Part shown: piece by piece, positions 1-9,532 of the stretch
How positions within the stretch are numbered: position 1 is the stretch's first letter
Layout of the letters: each line of letters starts with the position of its first letter
Assembly (NCBI GenBank): GCA_937974645.1
Contig: CALJVH010000003.1
Location: forward strand, 1-46,164
Length of the DNA stretch: 46,164 bases
DNA from: an uncultured archaeon
GTDB lineage: Archaea > Thermoproteota > Nitrososphaeria_A > Caldarchaeales > Wolframiiraptoraceae
Reading direction: 5' to 3'
The notes under the pieces: model-generated
Told to the model about the DNA's origin: nothing
What the model saw: only the letters and a program-made list of their open reading frames with translations
The model's database searches: none
Translations under genes and position numbers: made by a program

Positions 1-1528
1 CGCCGTTCGCGCCATATGCCTCGGCTAGCTTCACGAAATCCGGCACCCCGCGCCTGAGGCATGTCGCACAGTACTTCTTCCCATAGAACAGGTCTTGCCA
101 GTACTTCACCATGCCGAGCCAGCCATCATTCATTATCACGACTATGACCGGTATCTCTTCGACGATCGATGTGGCGAGATCCCGCTCGGTCATGAGGAAG
201 CTTCCATCCCCATCAATATCCACGACGATCGAGTTGGGCTTAGCGATCTTCGCGCCCAGCGCCGCTGGGAATCCGAAGCCCATCGTCCCGAGTCCTCCAG
301 ATGTTATGAACGTCCTGGGATGATATACCTCGAGGTAGAGCGCCGCCCACATCTGATTTCTGCCGACGCCCGTTGTCACGATTCCATCGACTGGGAGGAG
401 CCTTCTAATCTCCCTAATAACATTCTTAGGTGATAGGTCGTCCGAAGACCGCTGACCGAATCTATCGATATCCTCCTTAACTTCCTTAATTCTCTGAAGC
501 CAAGTTGATACATCCTTTTTCCTCGATAGCGTTTTCGCGGCTTCGTGAATCGCTTTCAAAGCATGCTTGGCGTCAGCGACTATCGGTATGTCGGGTTTGA
601 TGTTCTTCCCTATCTCGGCGGCGTCTATGTCTATGTGGATGAAGGTGGCATCCTTCGCAAACGTATCGAATCTCCCGGTTGATCTATCGCTGAACCTCGT
701 CCCGATCGCTAAGATGACGTCCGCCTCCATTATCAGCTTATTCGCGGCAGCCGATCCATGCATCCCTATCCTCCCTAGGTAGAGTGGATGGTTTTCTGGG
801 AATGCCCCCTTCCCCATCAAGGTTACAGCCACAGGAATCATTAGGAACTCCGCGAGGGCTCTAAGCTCCTCGGATGCGTTCGAGAGTATGACGCCGCCTC
901 CAGCGAGCATCGCGGGCCTTTCAGCATCTAGGAGAATCTCCGCAGCTCGCTTAACTTGGAGGGGATGAGGCTCCTTAATAGTCTTATTCAGGTGTTGTGA
1001 GAGCTTTACATCGAAGTCTATCTCCGCCTCCTCTCTCTGCACATCGACTGGGAAATCTATTAGCACCGGCGCTGGCCTACCCTCTGTAGCGAGATAAAAC
1101 GCCTCTCTTACCACCTTTGGGACTTCTTCCGCGTCCCGTATCTGGAATGAGTATTTCGTGATCGGAGTCGTTATCCCTATTATATCCGCCTCTTGGAAGG
1201 CGTCCCTCCCAATCATATGCCTCGCAACCTGGCCCGTTATCGCGACGATTGAGGATGAATCCATGTAGGCGGTCGCTATCCCAGTTACGAGGTTCGTCGC
1301 TCCCGGCCCCGAAGTGGCCATGCATACACCAACCCTCCCACTCGCCCTAGCATAACCGTCGGCGGCATGAGCCGCGCATTGTTCATGTCTAACCAAGATG
1401 TGCCTTATGCTGGAGTCATAGAGGGCATCATAGACTGGGAGGATCGCGCCGCCTGGTATCCCGAAGATGATCTTAACCTCCTCATTCTCCAACGCCTTTA
1501 TGAGCGCCTTAGCGCCGCTCAGCCTCAT
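1..1528 (-). CDS. ilvB: Acetolactate synthase large subunit (TPP-dependent), C-terminus truncated at left window edge
   Basis: My reverse-strand translation from ATG at 1528 reads MRLSGAKALIKALENEEVKIIFGIPGGAILPVYDAL...HEQCAAHAADGYARASGRVGVCMATSGPGATNLVTGIATAYMDSSSIVAITGQV...GDGSFLMTERDLAT, typical of acetolactate synthase. The ORF is open to the left edge. Confidence 0.93.
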   Translation of the reverse strand, partial: MRLSGAKALIKALENEEVKIIFGIPGGAILPVYDALYDSSIRHILVRHEQCAAHAADGYARASGRVGVCMATSGPGATNLVTGIATAYMDSSSIVAITGQVARHMIGRDAFQEADIIGITTPITKYSFQIRDAEEVPKVVREAFYLATEGRPAPVLIDFPVDVQREEAEIDFDVKLSQHLNKTIKEPHPLQVKRAAEILLDAERPAMLAGGGVILSNASEELRALAEFLMIPVAVTLMGKGAFPENHPLYLGRIGMHGSAAANKLIMEADVILAIGTRFSDRSTGRFDTFAKDATFIHIDIDAAEIGKNIKPDIPIVADAKHALKAIHEAAKTLSRKKDVSTWLQRIKEVKEDIDRFGQRSSDDLSPKNVIREIRRLLPVDGIVTTGVGRNQMWAALYLEVYHPRTFITSGGLGTMGFGFPAALGAKIAKPNSIVVDIDGDGSFLMTERDLATSIVEEIPVIVVIMNDGWLGMVKYWQDLFYGKKYCATCLRRGVPDFVKLAEAYGANG

Positions 1529-1630
1529 AGTCTTGGGGCTTGAGTGCTTGGGCTCCTAAATTAATCTTGACCAGCGAGAAGCTTGTCAGCCTTTCTGGGG
1601 GGAGCGTCGGCGCGTAGTATTATTAAGTAG

Positions 1631-3331
1631 GTGAAGGCTGAGGCTGGTAGGCTTGGTATGAGGAGCGATGCGATTAAGCGTGGTCTTGAGAGGGCTCCGC
1701 ATAGGGCTTTACTTTACTCCCTCGGGCTTGGCCGCGATGATTTCGAGAAGCCATTCATCGGCGTGATCAACAGCTACTCCAACATGGTCCCGGGCCATGT
1801 TCACTTGAGGATGATCGCCGACGCCGTTATCCAAGGGGTTAGGGAGGCCGGAGGGGTGCCATTCGAATTCAATACCATAGTTGTCTGCGATGGGCTCGCA
1901 ATGGATCATGAGGGCATGAGGTATTCCCTTCCATCTAGGGAGCTGATAGCGGACTCTGTTGAGACTATTGCCAAGGCGCATGCGCTCGATGGGCTGGTCC
2001 TGATACCGAACTGCGATAAGGTTACGCCTGGAATGTTGATGGCCGCCGCGAGGCTCGATCTCCCGACGATCATTATAACCGGGGGCCCGATGCCCTGCGG
2101 ATGGTTTGGTGGAATGAGGGTTGCATTCTCGCATGTTTATGAGGGGATTGGGAGGGTTAAGGCTGGAGAGCTGAGCGAGGAGGAGCTCGAGATCCTTGCG
2201 ATGGCCGCATGTCCCACCCCGGGCTCCTGCAATGGCCTTTACACCGCGAATACCATGGCGTGCATGGTCGAGGCGCTCGGCCTCTCCCTACCTGGCTCCG
2301 CGACGCCGCCGGCGACGAGCTCTAGGAGGATCGCGCTCGCCCGAGAGACCGGCAGGAGGGTGGTCGGACTCATCAGGGAAGGCATAACCGCCTCGAGGAT
2401 CTTGACGAGAAAGGCTTTTGAGAACGCGATCCGGGTTGATTTGGCGCTCGGCGGCTCCACGAACACCGTCCTACACCTTATGGCGGTCGCCGAGGAGGCT
2501 GGAATAGATCTGGAGCTTGAGGACTTTGATAGGCTTAGCAGGGAGACGCCGCAGATAGCCGAGATTATTCCAAGCGGTCCCTACGGCGTGGATGATCTCG
2601 ATAGGGCTGGAGGAATACCGGCGGTTATGAAGACCTTGGAGCCTCTGCTCCACCTCGATGCCCTCACGGTTACCGGGAGAGCCATCGGCGAGAACATCTC
2701 CGGCGCCAAGAGGCTTGATGAGAAGGTTATCAGGCCGCTCGAGAGACCGATTAGGAGAATGGGCGGGATCGCGGTCTTGAGGGGGAGCCTCGCGCCGAGG
2801 GGAGCCGTCTTGAAGACGGCTGGCGTGCCCCCGAGTATGATGAGGTTCCGTGGGAGGGCGAGGGTTTTCGACTCCGGCGATGAGGCCGTAGACGCGTTGA
2901 TGAGCGGGAGTATAATGGAGGGGGATGTGGTCGTAATAAGATATGAGGGGCCTAGGGGAGGGCCGGGGATGAGGGAGATGCTCGCTCCGACCGCAGCCCT
3001 CGTTGGGCTCGGGCTTATCGAGAAAATTGCACTAGTAACGGATGGAAGATTCTCCGGAGCAACCCGCGGCCTCTGCATTGGCCACATCTCGCCCGAGGCT
3101 GCCGAGGGAGGACCGATAGCCGTTGCCGAGGAAGGCGATCCAATATTAATTGACGTCGAGATGAGAGTCCTGAACCTCGAGATCCCGGAGGAGGAGCTTA
3201 GGCGTAGAATGAAGAGCTGGATCCCTCCAAAACCTAGGGCTGAGAGGGGCTGGCTCCTAAGATACTCTCTCAACGTATCCTCAGCTGATATCGGAGCAAT
3301 TCTCAAGCCGCTTCAAGGCGCTAGAAGCTAA
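1631..3331 (+). CDS. ilvD: Dihydroxy-acid dehydratase (true start may be ATG at 1658)
   Basis: [23 protein letters not shown]...[26 protein letters not shown]-like and [29 protein letters not shown] motifs. Confidence 0.95.
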   Translation: MKAEAGRLGMRSDAIKRGLERAPHRALLYSLGLGRDDFEKPFIGVINSYSNMVPGHVHLRMIADAVIQGVREAGGVPFEFNTIVVCDGLAMDHEGMRYSLPSRELIADSVETIAKAHALDGLVLIPNCDKVTPGMLMAAARLDLPTIIITGGPMPCGWFGGMRVAFSHVYEGIGRVKAGELSEEELEILAMAACPTPGSCNGLYTANTMACMVEALGLSLPGSATPPATSSRRIALARETGRRVVGLIREGITASRILTRKAFENAIRVDLALGGSTNTVLHLMAVAEEAGIDLELEDFDRLSRETPQIAEIIPSGPYGVDDLDRAGGIPAVMKTLEPLLHLDALTVTGRAIGENISGAKRLDEKVIRPLERPIRRMGGIAVLRGSLAPRGAVLKTAGVPPSMMRFRGRARVFDSGDEAVDALMSGSIMEGDVVVIRYEGPRGGPGMREMLAPTAALVGLGLIEKIALVTDGRFSGATRGLCIGHISPEAAEGGPIAVAEEGDPILIDVEMRVLNLEIPEEELRRRMKSWIPPKPRAERGWLLRYSLNVSSADIGAILKPLQGARS

Positions 3332-3362
3332 AAAGCCGCCGGCGAGGCTCGGGTGTACTAGG

Positions 3363-3935
3363 ATGAGCGTCGAGGAGATGGAGTTTACGGGATACCTGGT
3401 CTCCATAAGGCCTAGGACCAGGAGGGGGCTTGTGGAGTATGAGCTTAAGCTCATAAGCTTCGGCGGTGAGCCGTTTGTGGCCTATACGATGCATCCACCC
3501 AGCTTCATTACACCAGCCATTCAGGTTCGGGTCAAGGTTATCCTCAGCAGGCAGCTCGGCGCTCCCAGATGGGTTATTGATGATATGAGCATTATTAGTG
3601 GGCCCGAGTTCATAGAAGTGACTCCAGCAGTCATAGAAGAGGTTGCTAGGGGCGTCTACCCGATTGTGAGCGGCAGGATTGGTGAGAGAGCTTTCAGCGT
3701 ACCGGTAGACGAGGAGCTGTTATTGAAGATTCCACCCCAGCTTCCGAGCGCTGCGTATTGCGTCTTCATGAAAAAGGGGCCGGAGCTGAGGCTTATCGAG
3801 ATTATGAGCGAGAAGGAGTATCAGCTGTTCAGGAAGGCTTTGAAACTCGTGTCAGAGATCGAGAGGGAGGTGGCCGACGTGGAGGAGGCTATTCGCGGAT
3901 ATCTTGTGGAGGCTGAGGCCCCCATCACTACTTGA
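3363..3935 (+). CDS. Uncharacterised protein (190 aa)
   Basis: Complete ORF in a gap between ilvD and tatD with matching codon usage; no family recognised. Confidence 0.65.
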   Translation: MSVEEMEFTGYLVSIRPRTRRGLVEYELKLISFGGEPFVAYTMHPPSFITPAIQVRVKVILSRQLGAPRWVIDDMSIISGPEFIEVTPAVIEEVARGVYPIVSGRIGERAFSVPVDEELLLKIPPQLPSAAYCVFMKKGPELRLIEIMSEKEYQLFRKALKLVSEIEREVADVEEAIRGYLVEAEAPITT

Positions 3936-4647
3936 AGATCCGTCTGAAATTGAGCTCTATCGCATCCTCAATCTCGCTGATAGGCATCTTCTTAACCTCA
4001 GACATGAACTTGATTAGATCGCTGATCATGTCGGGCTTGAGACTTAAACTCCTGTACTCATATGGGCCATCGCTCTCCGTTAGTATCATGTCCAGCGGCG
4101 CCGCTTCCAGCACCTCCCTATGCCTTGGCTGAATCTTCACTGCCGGGTTTATTGTGATCATGTATTCGTTCTGCCGAATCTCCTCCAGCAGGTCTGGTGA
4201 CCCACTATACCAGTGGATGACCGCGGACTCGACATCCATTCTCCTAAGAATTTCAAGAACCTCCCTCCAAGCACCCCTCGCGTGAATATTCATCGGTAGA
4301 TCGTATTCTGCTGAGAGTTTGCAGAACTTCTTGAAGACATCGATCTGCTTCTCGCGGTTCCCGCGCTCCCCATCCAAGCCCACCTCTCCTATCCCCCTCA
4401 CCTCATCCTCTCTCTCTATGAGGCCGATAACCTCCTCTACCTCCTGCTGGGTGATCTCTTCCAGGTTCCATGGATGAACTCCGAGGAATGGCACTATGTT
4501 CTCGAACTTCTCCGTTAGGCTAAGAGTCTTCAGGCTGCTCTCCAAGTCCTCTGATACCGCAATGATGATCATCTTATCCTCAAGGCGCCTAAGATCCTCT
4601 TCAGCGAGCGAGTGCGCGTGACAATGAGCGTCGATCAGCATGCTCAT
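3928..4647 (-). CDS. TatD-family metal-dependent hydrolase
   Basis: DAHCHAHS N-terminal metal motif, FLGVHPWN, GIGEVGLDGE, ILTESDGPY. Confidence 0.88.
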   Translation of the reverse strand: MSMLIDAHCHAHSLAEEDLRRLEDKMIIIAVSEDLESSLKTLSLTEKFENIVPFLGVHPWNLEEITQQEVEEVIGLIEREDEVRGIGEVGLDGERGNREKQIDVFKKFCKLSAEYDLPMNIHARGAWREVLEILRRMDVESAVIHWYSGSPDLLEEIRQNEYMITINPAVKIQPRHREVLEAAPLDMILTESDGPYEYRSLSLKPDMISDLIKFMSEVKKMPISEIEDAIELNFRRIFK

Positions 4648-4680
4648 TCACGATTTTATCTGCATCCTAGGGCGCCTTTA

Positions 4681-4895
4681 AGGGTTCTGAGCTACGTAGC
4701 TCTTGGGAGCCTTCTTCATCCAAGAGGCTCACAAAGTGAGTTGGTGAAGGAGGTAGGGCGGGCCGTCCCAGACGGGGAGACCTATGAAATGGGCTCATGG
4801 GATGAAGACCCATCCGAGGGGGGTGGCTGGTGGCTCCCACCGTCGATCCCGCTAAAAGTGGACGATTCGCCGGTTGGACTATACTTTTCCTAACC
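4681..4895. ncRNA. Candidate structured non-coding RNA (class unknown)
   Basis: Intergenic. 7-bp closing stem GGGAGCC (4705-4711)/GGCTCCC (4832-4838) encloses three consecutive hairpins; A/T-rich promoter-like stretch near 4652-4660 and a T-rich tract near 4883-4890. Confidence 0.4.
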
Positions 4896-4959
4896 ATCTA
4901 CTTTGAAAATGCTGAGTATGGCTAATGTTAAATTTTCGGTCTACCCGCCCTGTAACGTG

Positions 4960-5373
4960 ATGAGGGCTTTTCTCAAGGAGATATTCATCAGAACTGGTAG
5001 CAGGGTTGAATTCGTAGACATCACTCGAGAGGTCGAGGAGGCTGTTAGAGAGAGCGGTATCAGGAGCGGCGTCGCGATAATCTTCACGCCCCATACAACG
5101 ACGGGCATATTCCTGAACGAGGATGAGGGCGGGTTGAAGAAGGATCTTGAAAGGGTGCTGGAGAGGCTTATCCCCGGGAAGGGGGGCTATCTGCATGATG
5201 AAGTGGATCATAATGCATACGCGCACCTGAGGTCGATAATCTTGGGAGTATCGCTGGCGATGCCTGTTGAGAATGGTGGGCTCATGCTCGGAGCGTGGCA
5301 GAGTATATTCCTAGCAGAGCTCGATGGCCCGAGGGGCAGGAGGGTCTATGTTAAGGTCATTGGATCCGATTAA
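4960..5373 (+). CDS. YjbQ/UPF0047 family protein (ORF extends to 4903)
   Basis: FTPHTTTGIFLNEDEGGLKKDLERVLERLIP...YLHDEVDHNAYAHLRSIILG...LGAWQSIFLAELDGPRGRRVYVKVIG. Confidence 0.88.
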   Translation: MRAFLKEIFIRTGSRVEFVDITREVEEAVRESGIRSGVAIIFTPHTTTGIFLNEDEGGLKKDLERVLERLIPGKGGYLHDEVDHNAYAHLRSIILGVSLAMPVENGGLMLGAWQSIFLAELDGPRGRRVYVKVIGSD

Positions 5374-6062
5374 AAGATGATGCGAACTTTCTTCAGCGTC
5401 GGCTTATAGATCAGAGTGATTATTAGGCCGGCGATGAATCCTCCAAGATGAGCGGCATACGCTACTTGCGAGAAGGGGGCTAGGACTGCATAAAAGAATT
5501 GGAGTGCAGCCATTATGAATATCGCGACTATTGCTGGAGCGATTATCGGGAACCCCATAAAAATGAAAAGTCTTCTCAGCGGGAAGAGTATGGCGTAAGC
5601 GGCCATGACCCCGAAAATCGCGCCAGAGGCCCCGATGGATGGAACTAGGAGGAGTTGCTTTGCGGGATAGAATGTCAGTATGAAGTATGCGTGGGCATAG
5701 CTAGCCGCGATTCCGCTGGCGAAATATAAGATGAGGTACTTCAATCTCCCGAGAACTCTCTCGACGTCCGGGCCGAAGATAAAGAGGGCGAACATGTTCA
5801 GGAATAGATGGATGACGTCTCCGTGAAGGAACATTGACGTTATCAGCCTGTAGGGCGCCCTTCCATGTATCGTGAGAATGGGGATTGCGGAGAAGTTGAG
5901 TATTATCTCGTTAAAGAGCTTGGGATTGGTTAGCTGGATGATGAATGTTGCGATTCCTGTGATTGTATTTATGCCGATTATGGTCCAAGTAGCCTTAGCG
6001 CTCGGCGTGCTGATAATGTAGCCCCCCATTACCCGGATTTTAAGACTCACAGCTATTAACAC
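5370..6062 (-). CDS. Rhomboid family intramembrane serine protease
   Basis: Multi-TM; HLFLNMFALFIFGPDVER, SIGASGAIFGVMAAYA (catalytic Ser context), AHLGGFIAGL (catalytic His context). Confidence 0.88.
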   Translation of the reverse strand: MLIAVSLKIRVMGGYIISTPSAKATWTIIGINTITGIATFIIQLTNPKLFNEIILNFSAIPILTIHGRAPYRLITSMFLHGDVIHLFLNMFALFIFGPDVERVLGRLKYLILYFASGIAASYAHAYFILTFYPAKQLLLVPSIGASGAIFGVMAAYAILFPLRRLFIFMGFPIIAPAIVAIFIMAALQFFYAVLAPFSQVAYAAHLGGFIAGLIITLIYKPTLKKVRIIF

Positions 6063-7419
6063 TTTTTCCTCCGATGAATGCGAGCGGGCTCCCAGGCTTC
6101 ATGATCTCCCTGAGCAGGATCGTCGCATAAGCTCCCGGCGGAAGCTCTATGTTGAGCTTTATCGAGCCATCCTCGAGCTGGGAGGCCCTACACATCCATC
6201 TAGGGACTTTTATCGGGCGAAGCGATCCCCTCGTCGAGGCCTCCGGGCATATTCTCAGCCTAAATGCATTCAGCTCCAAACCGAGCTCGTTCAAGGTTTT
6301 GAGGAGTATCTCGCCCTTCCTGCTCCTCGGTGCCGGCGAGAGGTACCCTGGGGCCGGCATCACGATCGCAAGCCTGCCACGCGCTATGAGTCTTTCCACC
6401 TCCCTCAGATTCGCGCTCGAGACCCTTATCGGCCTACCAGGCTCCGGCCTGCCAAACGCATCAAGCCTCACAGCGAGATCGCCAGCCTCAACCACGTTTA
6501 GCAGACCCTCCGCGATCATCTTTGATAACGTCTTGTTGAATATTAGGGCTGAGGCCGACTCGACGAGAAGCCTCCTAAGCCTGAGCGGAAGAACCCTTAA
6601 AGCACCGAGGTAGTCTCCGGGCTTCCTCGCGAGATGCCTAAGGATCGCGCGCTCATATCTCAGTGTTCTCGAGAAGTAGTCCAGCGCCTTGACCGGGTCA
6701 AAGTCCTCGAGAAGCCTCATCCTCGCTATCCTATTATCCTGGCTCTCGAGCGGAGAGTATTCTGCTAGGAATGCCTTGACGGCCTCCTCGATCCTCCCCT
6801 CGATCATCAGCATCCCGACTATTGGCGTTATCGGCCTGGAAATCCCGAACCTCTGAGGACCATAGAAATTAGGTAGCCCCGTGAATCTGAGCTCCTCTAG
6901 GACCTCCTGAGCGACCTCCACTCCTCCACTTGGCTCCCGGATCACTATTTCAAAGATGTTCCTCGCGAGCTTCTCCGGGCTTATCCTCCAGCTCACGCGC
7001 ATGATCGGTAGAACTCTTACCACCTCTCCTATCTCAGCTCCATCGAACCCCATGTTTTCAGCTGGAAGCGTTATGAACTGCCAGCTCACGCTCATCTTAT
7101 CTTTTATCCCGCATACGCCAATCTGCCCCGGCTTTATCCCGAGATACTTGGCGAGCATCGTGCAGGCTCTTATCGTGTCCACGCCCCTCTTTCGCATCAC
7201 GGCCAAGAACTGGTCTCCCAGCCCCTCACGCATCCCCCTCCAGGATTCATAGGCCGATCTGGCATCAAGCCCGTCGAGGAGCTGCTCCCACGTCTGAAAG
7301 TCCTCGGGAGAGCGCTTTATGACCCCGCCCACTCCCTTGTGCCGCGTCACGTAGCACTCGATACCGATGAAGCCCTCAACAGACCCCGGGGCCAAGTTCG
7401 CGAGAATGCCCTGCCTCAT
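6040..7419 (-). CDS. truD: tRNA pseudouridine synthase D (TruD) family
   Basis: VCGIKDKMSVSWQFITLPAE resembles the TruD KD(R/K) catalytic motif; GLPNFYGPQRFG motif. Confidence 0.88.
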   Translation of the reverse strand: MRQGILANLAPGSVEGFIGIECYVTRHKGVGGVIKRSPEDFQTWEQLLDGLDARSAYESWRGMREGLGDQFLAVMRKRGVDTIRACTMLAKYLGIKPGQIGVCGIKDKMSVSWQFITLPAENMGFDGAEIGEVVRVLPIMRVSWRISPEKLARNIFEIVIREPSGGVEVAQEVLEELRFTGLPNFYGPQRFGISRPITPIVGMLMIEGRIEEAVKAFLAEYSPLESQDNRIARMRLLEDFDPVKALDYFSRTLRYERAILRHLARKPGDYLGALRVLPLRLRRLLVESASALIFNKTLSKMIAEGLLNVVEAGDLAVRLDAFGRPEPGRPIRVSSANLREVERLIARGRLAIVMPAPGYLSPAPRSRKGEILLKTLNELGLELNAFRLRICPEASTRGSLRPIKVPRWMCRASQLEDGSIKLNIELPPGAYATILLREIMKPGSPLAFIGGKSVNSCES

Positions 7420-7447
7420 CCCGCGTACGAGAACGGGTTTCTAGGAG

Positions 7448-7813
7448 TTAAAGGAGCTTGAGCTTTCCCGTGAGCTTGTCGAGGACCTCCGATGGGGCTG
7501 GGCCGATGCCGCAGGCTGTTAATGTTCCGGGAGGGATCTCGGTTAGCCCAGCGTCCTCTATCAAGTTTGCTGGAAGCCCCATTATTTTCGCCTCCTCATA
7601 GAATCTCCTCAGCTCATCCTCGCTCTCAACTCTCAGGACGACCTTCTTCTGGCCCTCGGATAGCCATTCCTCAAGCCACTCGGGCCTAATCCTCCTGCAC
7701 TCCTCAGCCGCCGATACTGCGGCGTGGGCTGCTTGAGCCGCCACCTTACCCCTACTCATCCTCAGGTCTGCTCTGATGAGTATCGCTTGCTTATACCTGA
7801 ACTCCCGGGGCAT
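7448..7813 (-). CDS. pth2: Peptidyl-tRNA hydrolase, archaeal/eukaryotic type
   Basis: KQAILIRADLRMSRGKVAAQAAHAAVSA...GLPANLIEDAGLTEIPPGTLTACGIGPAPSEVLDKLTGKLKLL. Confidence 0.94.
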   Translation of the reverse strand: MPREFRYKQAILIRADLRMSRGKVAAQAAHAAVSAAEECRRIRPEWLEEWLSEGQKKVVLRVESEDELRRFYEEAKIMGLPANLIEDAGLTEIPPGTLTACGIGPAPSEVLDKLTGKLKLL

Positions 7814-7832
7814 GATCTCACTCGAGGAAGCG

Positions 7833-8351
7833 TCAATAATCCTTCCGAGCTATTTCCCTCAGCCTCTCGACACCCCGGATGCTCTTGATGTACTCGGCGA
7901 CGCTTCGCGGCACGAGGCCTTCCCAGCCCCTTCCCTCAAGCATCAGTTCTCTTATCCTCGCCCCCATCTCAAGATCCCTCTGATACAGATCTATCGACTT
8001 GACTTCGTATCCCTCTTCCTCGAAGAGCCTCTTAACCAGCGGGTTATTCGTGTAGACCACTTGGAATCCTGGGCAAAATGACTTGACTCTCGCGACCCAG
8101 AGCGAGTGCTCTCCGACATCAGGAACCGGGACTATGTGGACTCTACTCGCATCCACGCCTTCCTCGACCAAGGCTTTTCGAAGCATCTCGATCCTCTCGC
8201 CTGCGGTGAAGGGGTTCTCGAGTGTGTGGCTGTATTGAGCGCTTCCGACGGCTACGATGAGCTCATCGCATTCACCTAGAGCGGCTTTAATCGCGTGAAT
8301 ATGGCCTAGATGTGGCGGCTGGAACCTACCGATGAAGAGGCCTCTCCTCAA
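7833..8351 (-). CDS. nadM: Nicotinamide-nucleotide adenylyltransferase, archaeal
   Basis: RRGLFIGRFQPPHLGHIHAIKAAL...VGSAQYSHTLENPFTAGERIEML. Confidence 0.93.
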   Translation of the reverse strand: MRRGLFIGRFQPPHLGHIHAIKAALGECDELIVAVGSAQYSHTLENPFTAGERIEMLRKALVEEGVDASRVHIVPVPDVGEHSLWVARVKSFCPGFQVVYTNNPLVKRLFEEEGYEVKSIDLYQRDLEMGARIRELMLEGRGWEGLVPRSVAEYIKSIRGVERLREIARKDY

Positions 8352-8426
8352 GACTTTGATCAGCCTCCAGTCAATTCTGGAGCCTGCCCGATCAGATGCT
8401 CGAGCATCTTTAAAGGATTCCGAGCT

Positions 8427-9524
8427 TTAGCCGGGCCTCCTATAGCTTGTCCCGGTGATTCTTATTGTCGCGGGCTTGCCAAGCTCTCCATCGACCTCAG
8501 CCCTTATGCCGGCCATGATTCTGCAAAGATCTATGCTAGTAGTCGTGTGGGCTGTTAGCTCTGCGACGCGGTACTCGGAGATCCCGGATGCCAGCGCCGC
8601 CCATATCACGAGCTGATCTCCCAGATGCTTGTCCACGGGCGCTCCGGTCTCGAGCTGCTTCAGGATGCTTTGAGCCGCCTCTTCCGCAATCCTCTCCGCC
8701 GGGACTCCGAGCTTCCCGAGGTTATCCGCGGCTAACAGGGCGCCGGATTCGAGCTCCGCGACCAAGATTATCCCGCAGCCAGGGTCGATGGAGCACGTGC
8801 TATCGCCGGGCTGGAGGGCTTGCCTCTCAACGTAGACGTCGCCATAGCCCGCATTCTTCAAAATCTTCTCGGCTGTCGAGGCCATTCGCTCGACTATGTG
8901 CGCGGGCAGCCTACAGCTGTAGCTTAGGCCGCGTATCCTCCTTACACCATCGGACTCCATGAGCCTTATTGGCTTGAGCCCCTCGACGGGAGCTGATCTC
9001 GCCCTAATAACCCCGCCGCCCCTCGGGTAGAATCCTCTCCTCAGGAGCTCCACTTGGAATCTGCAGCCCATCCTCTCCAAGGTCGGCAACAGGACGTGTT
9101 GGAAGTATTCGACCGGCGGCGCCATCGGGTTATTCGTCCCGCCTCTAAGCTCAACCTCGACCGGCTCCCTGCTAAAGGCCATGACGGGCATGAGGCTCTG
9201 GAGTATTAGAGTTGTGCTTCCAGCGGTCCCCGCGTCGAAGACCATTCTCCCGCCTCTGAGAATCCTTGGCCTGAAGATTATCTCCCTCGAGCTTACGTGA
9301 AGCCCTGAGACTTCAGCGGATGAGAGGGCCGCGACCGCCTTTACGCCCGTGAGATGCTGCGGCCTGAGACCTGGATTACTCCTCCTAGCCCTGATATTGT
9401 AGACTCTTATCGGCTTCATTAAAACAGCTGAGAGCGAGACCGCATTCCTGAGGATCTGGCCTCCGCCCTCGCCCATCGAGCCATCTATCTCGATCAGCTC
9501 CATGCCGAGCTTTCTCTCCGGCAT
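8427..9524 (-). CDS. rtcA: RNA 3'-terminal phosphate cyclase
   Basis: IDGSMGEGGGQILRNAVSLSAV...RRSNPGLRPQHLTGVKA...GGTNNPMAPPVEYFQHVLLPTLERMG; C-terminal H-x-x-DQL. Confidence 0.93.
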   Translation of the reverse strand: MPERKLGMELIEIDGSMGEGGGQILRNAVSLSAVLMKPIRVYNIRARRSNPGLRPQHLTGVKAVAALSSAEVSGLHVSSREIIFRPRILRGGRMVFDAGTAGSTTLILQSLMPVMAFSREPVEVELRGGTNNPMAPPVEYFQHVLLPTLERMGCRFQVELLRRGFYPRGGGVIRARSAPVEGLKPIRLMESDGVRRIRGLSYSCRLPAHIVERMASTAEKILKNAGYGDVYVERQALQPGDSTCSIDPGCGIILVAELESGALLAADNLGKLGVPAERIAEEAAQSILKQLETGAPVDKHLGDQLVIWAALASGISEYRVAELTAHTTTSIDLCRIMAGIRAEVDGELGKPATIRITGTSYRRPG

Positions 9525-9532
9525 CCCCTGCT

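Noticed and set aside
1709-2134. Long antisense ORFs inside ilvD and many other genes (e.g. 2581-3306 minus, 18301-18861 plus)
   Set aside because: Shadow ORFs expected from GC-rich, RNY-biased coding; the protein sequences are low-complexity and do not resemble known families.
4681-4895. Intergenic structured region as RNase P RNA, SRP RNA or TPP riboswitch
   Set aside because: The RNase P GAGGAAAGUC and ACAGAA cores, the SRP helix-8 motif and the TPP CUGAGA core could not be found; left as unknown class.
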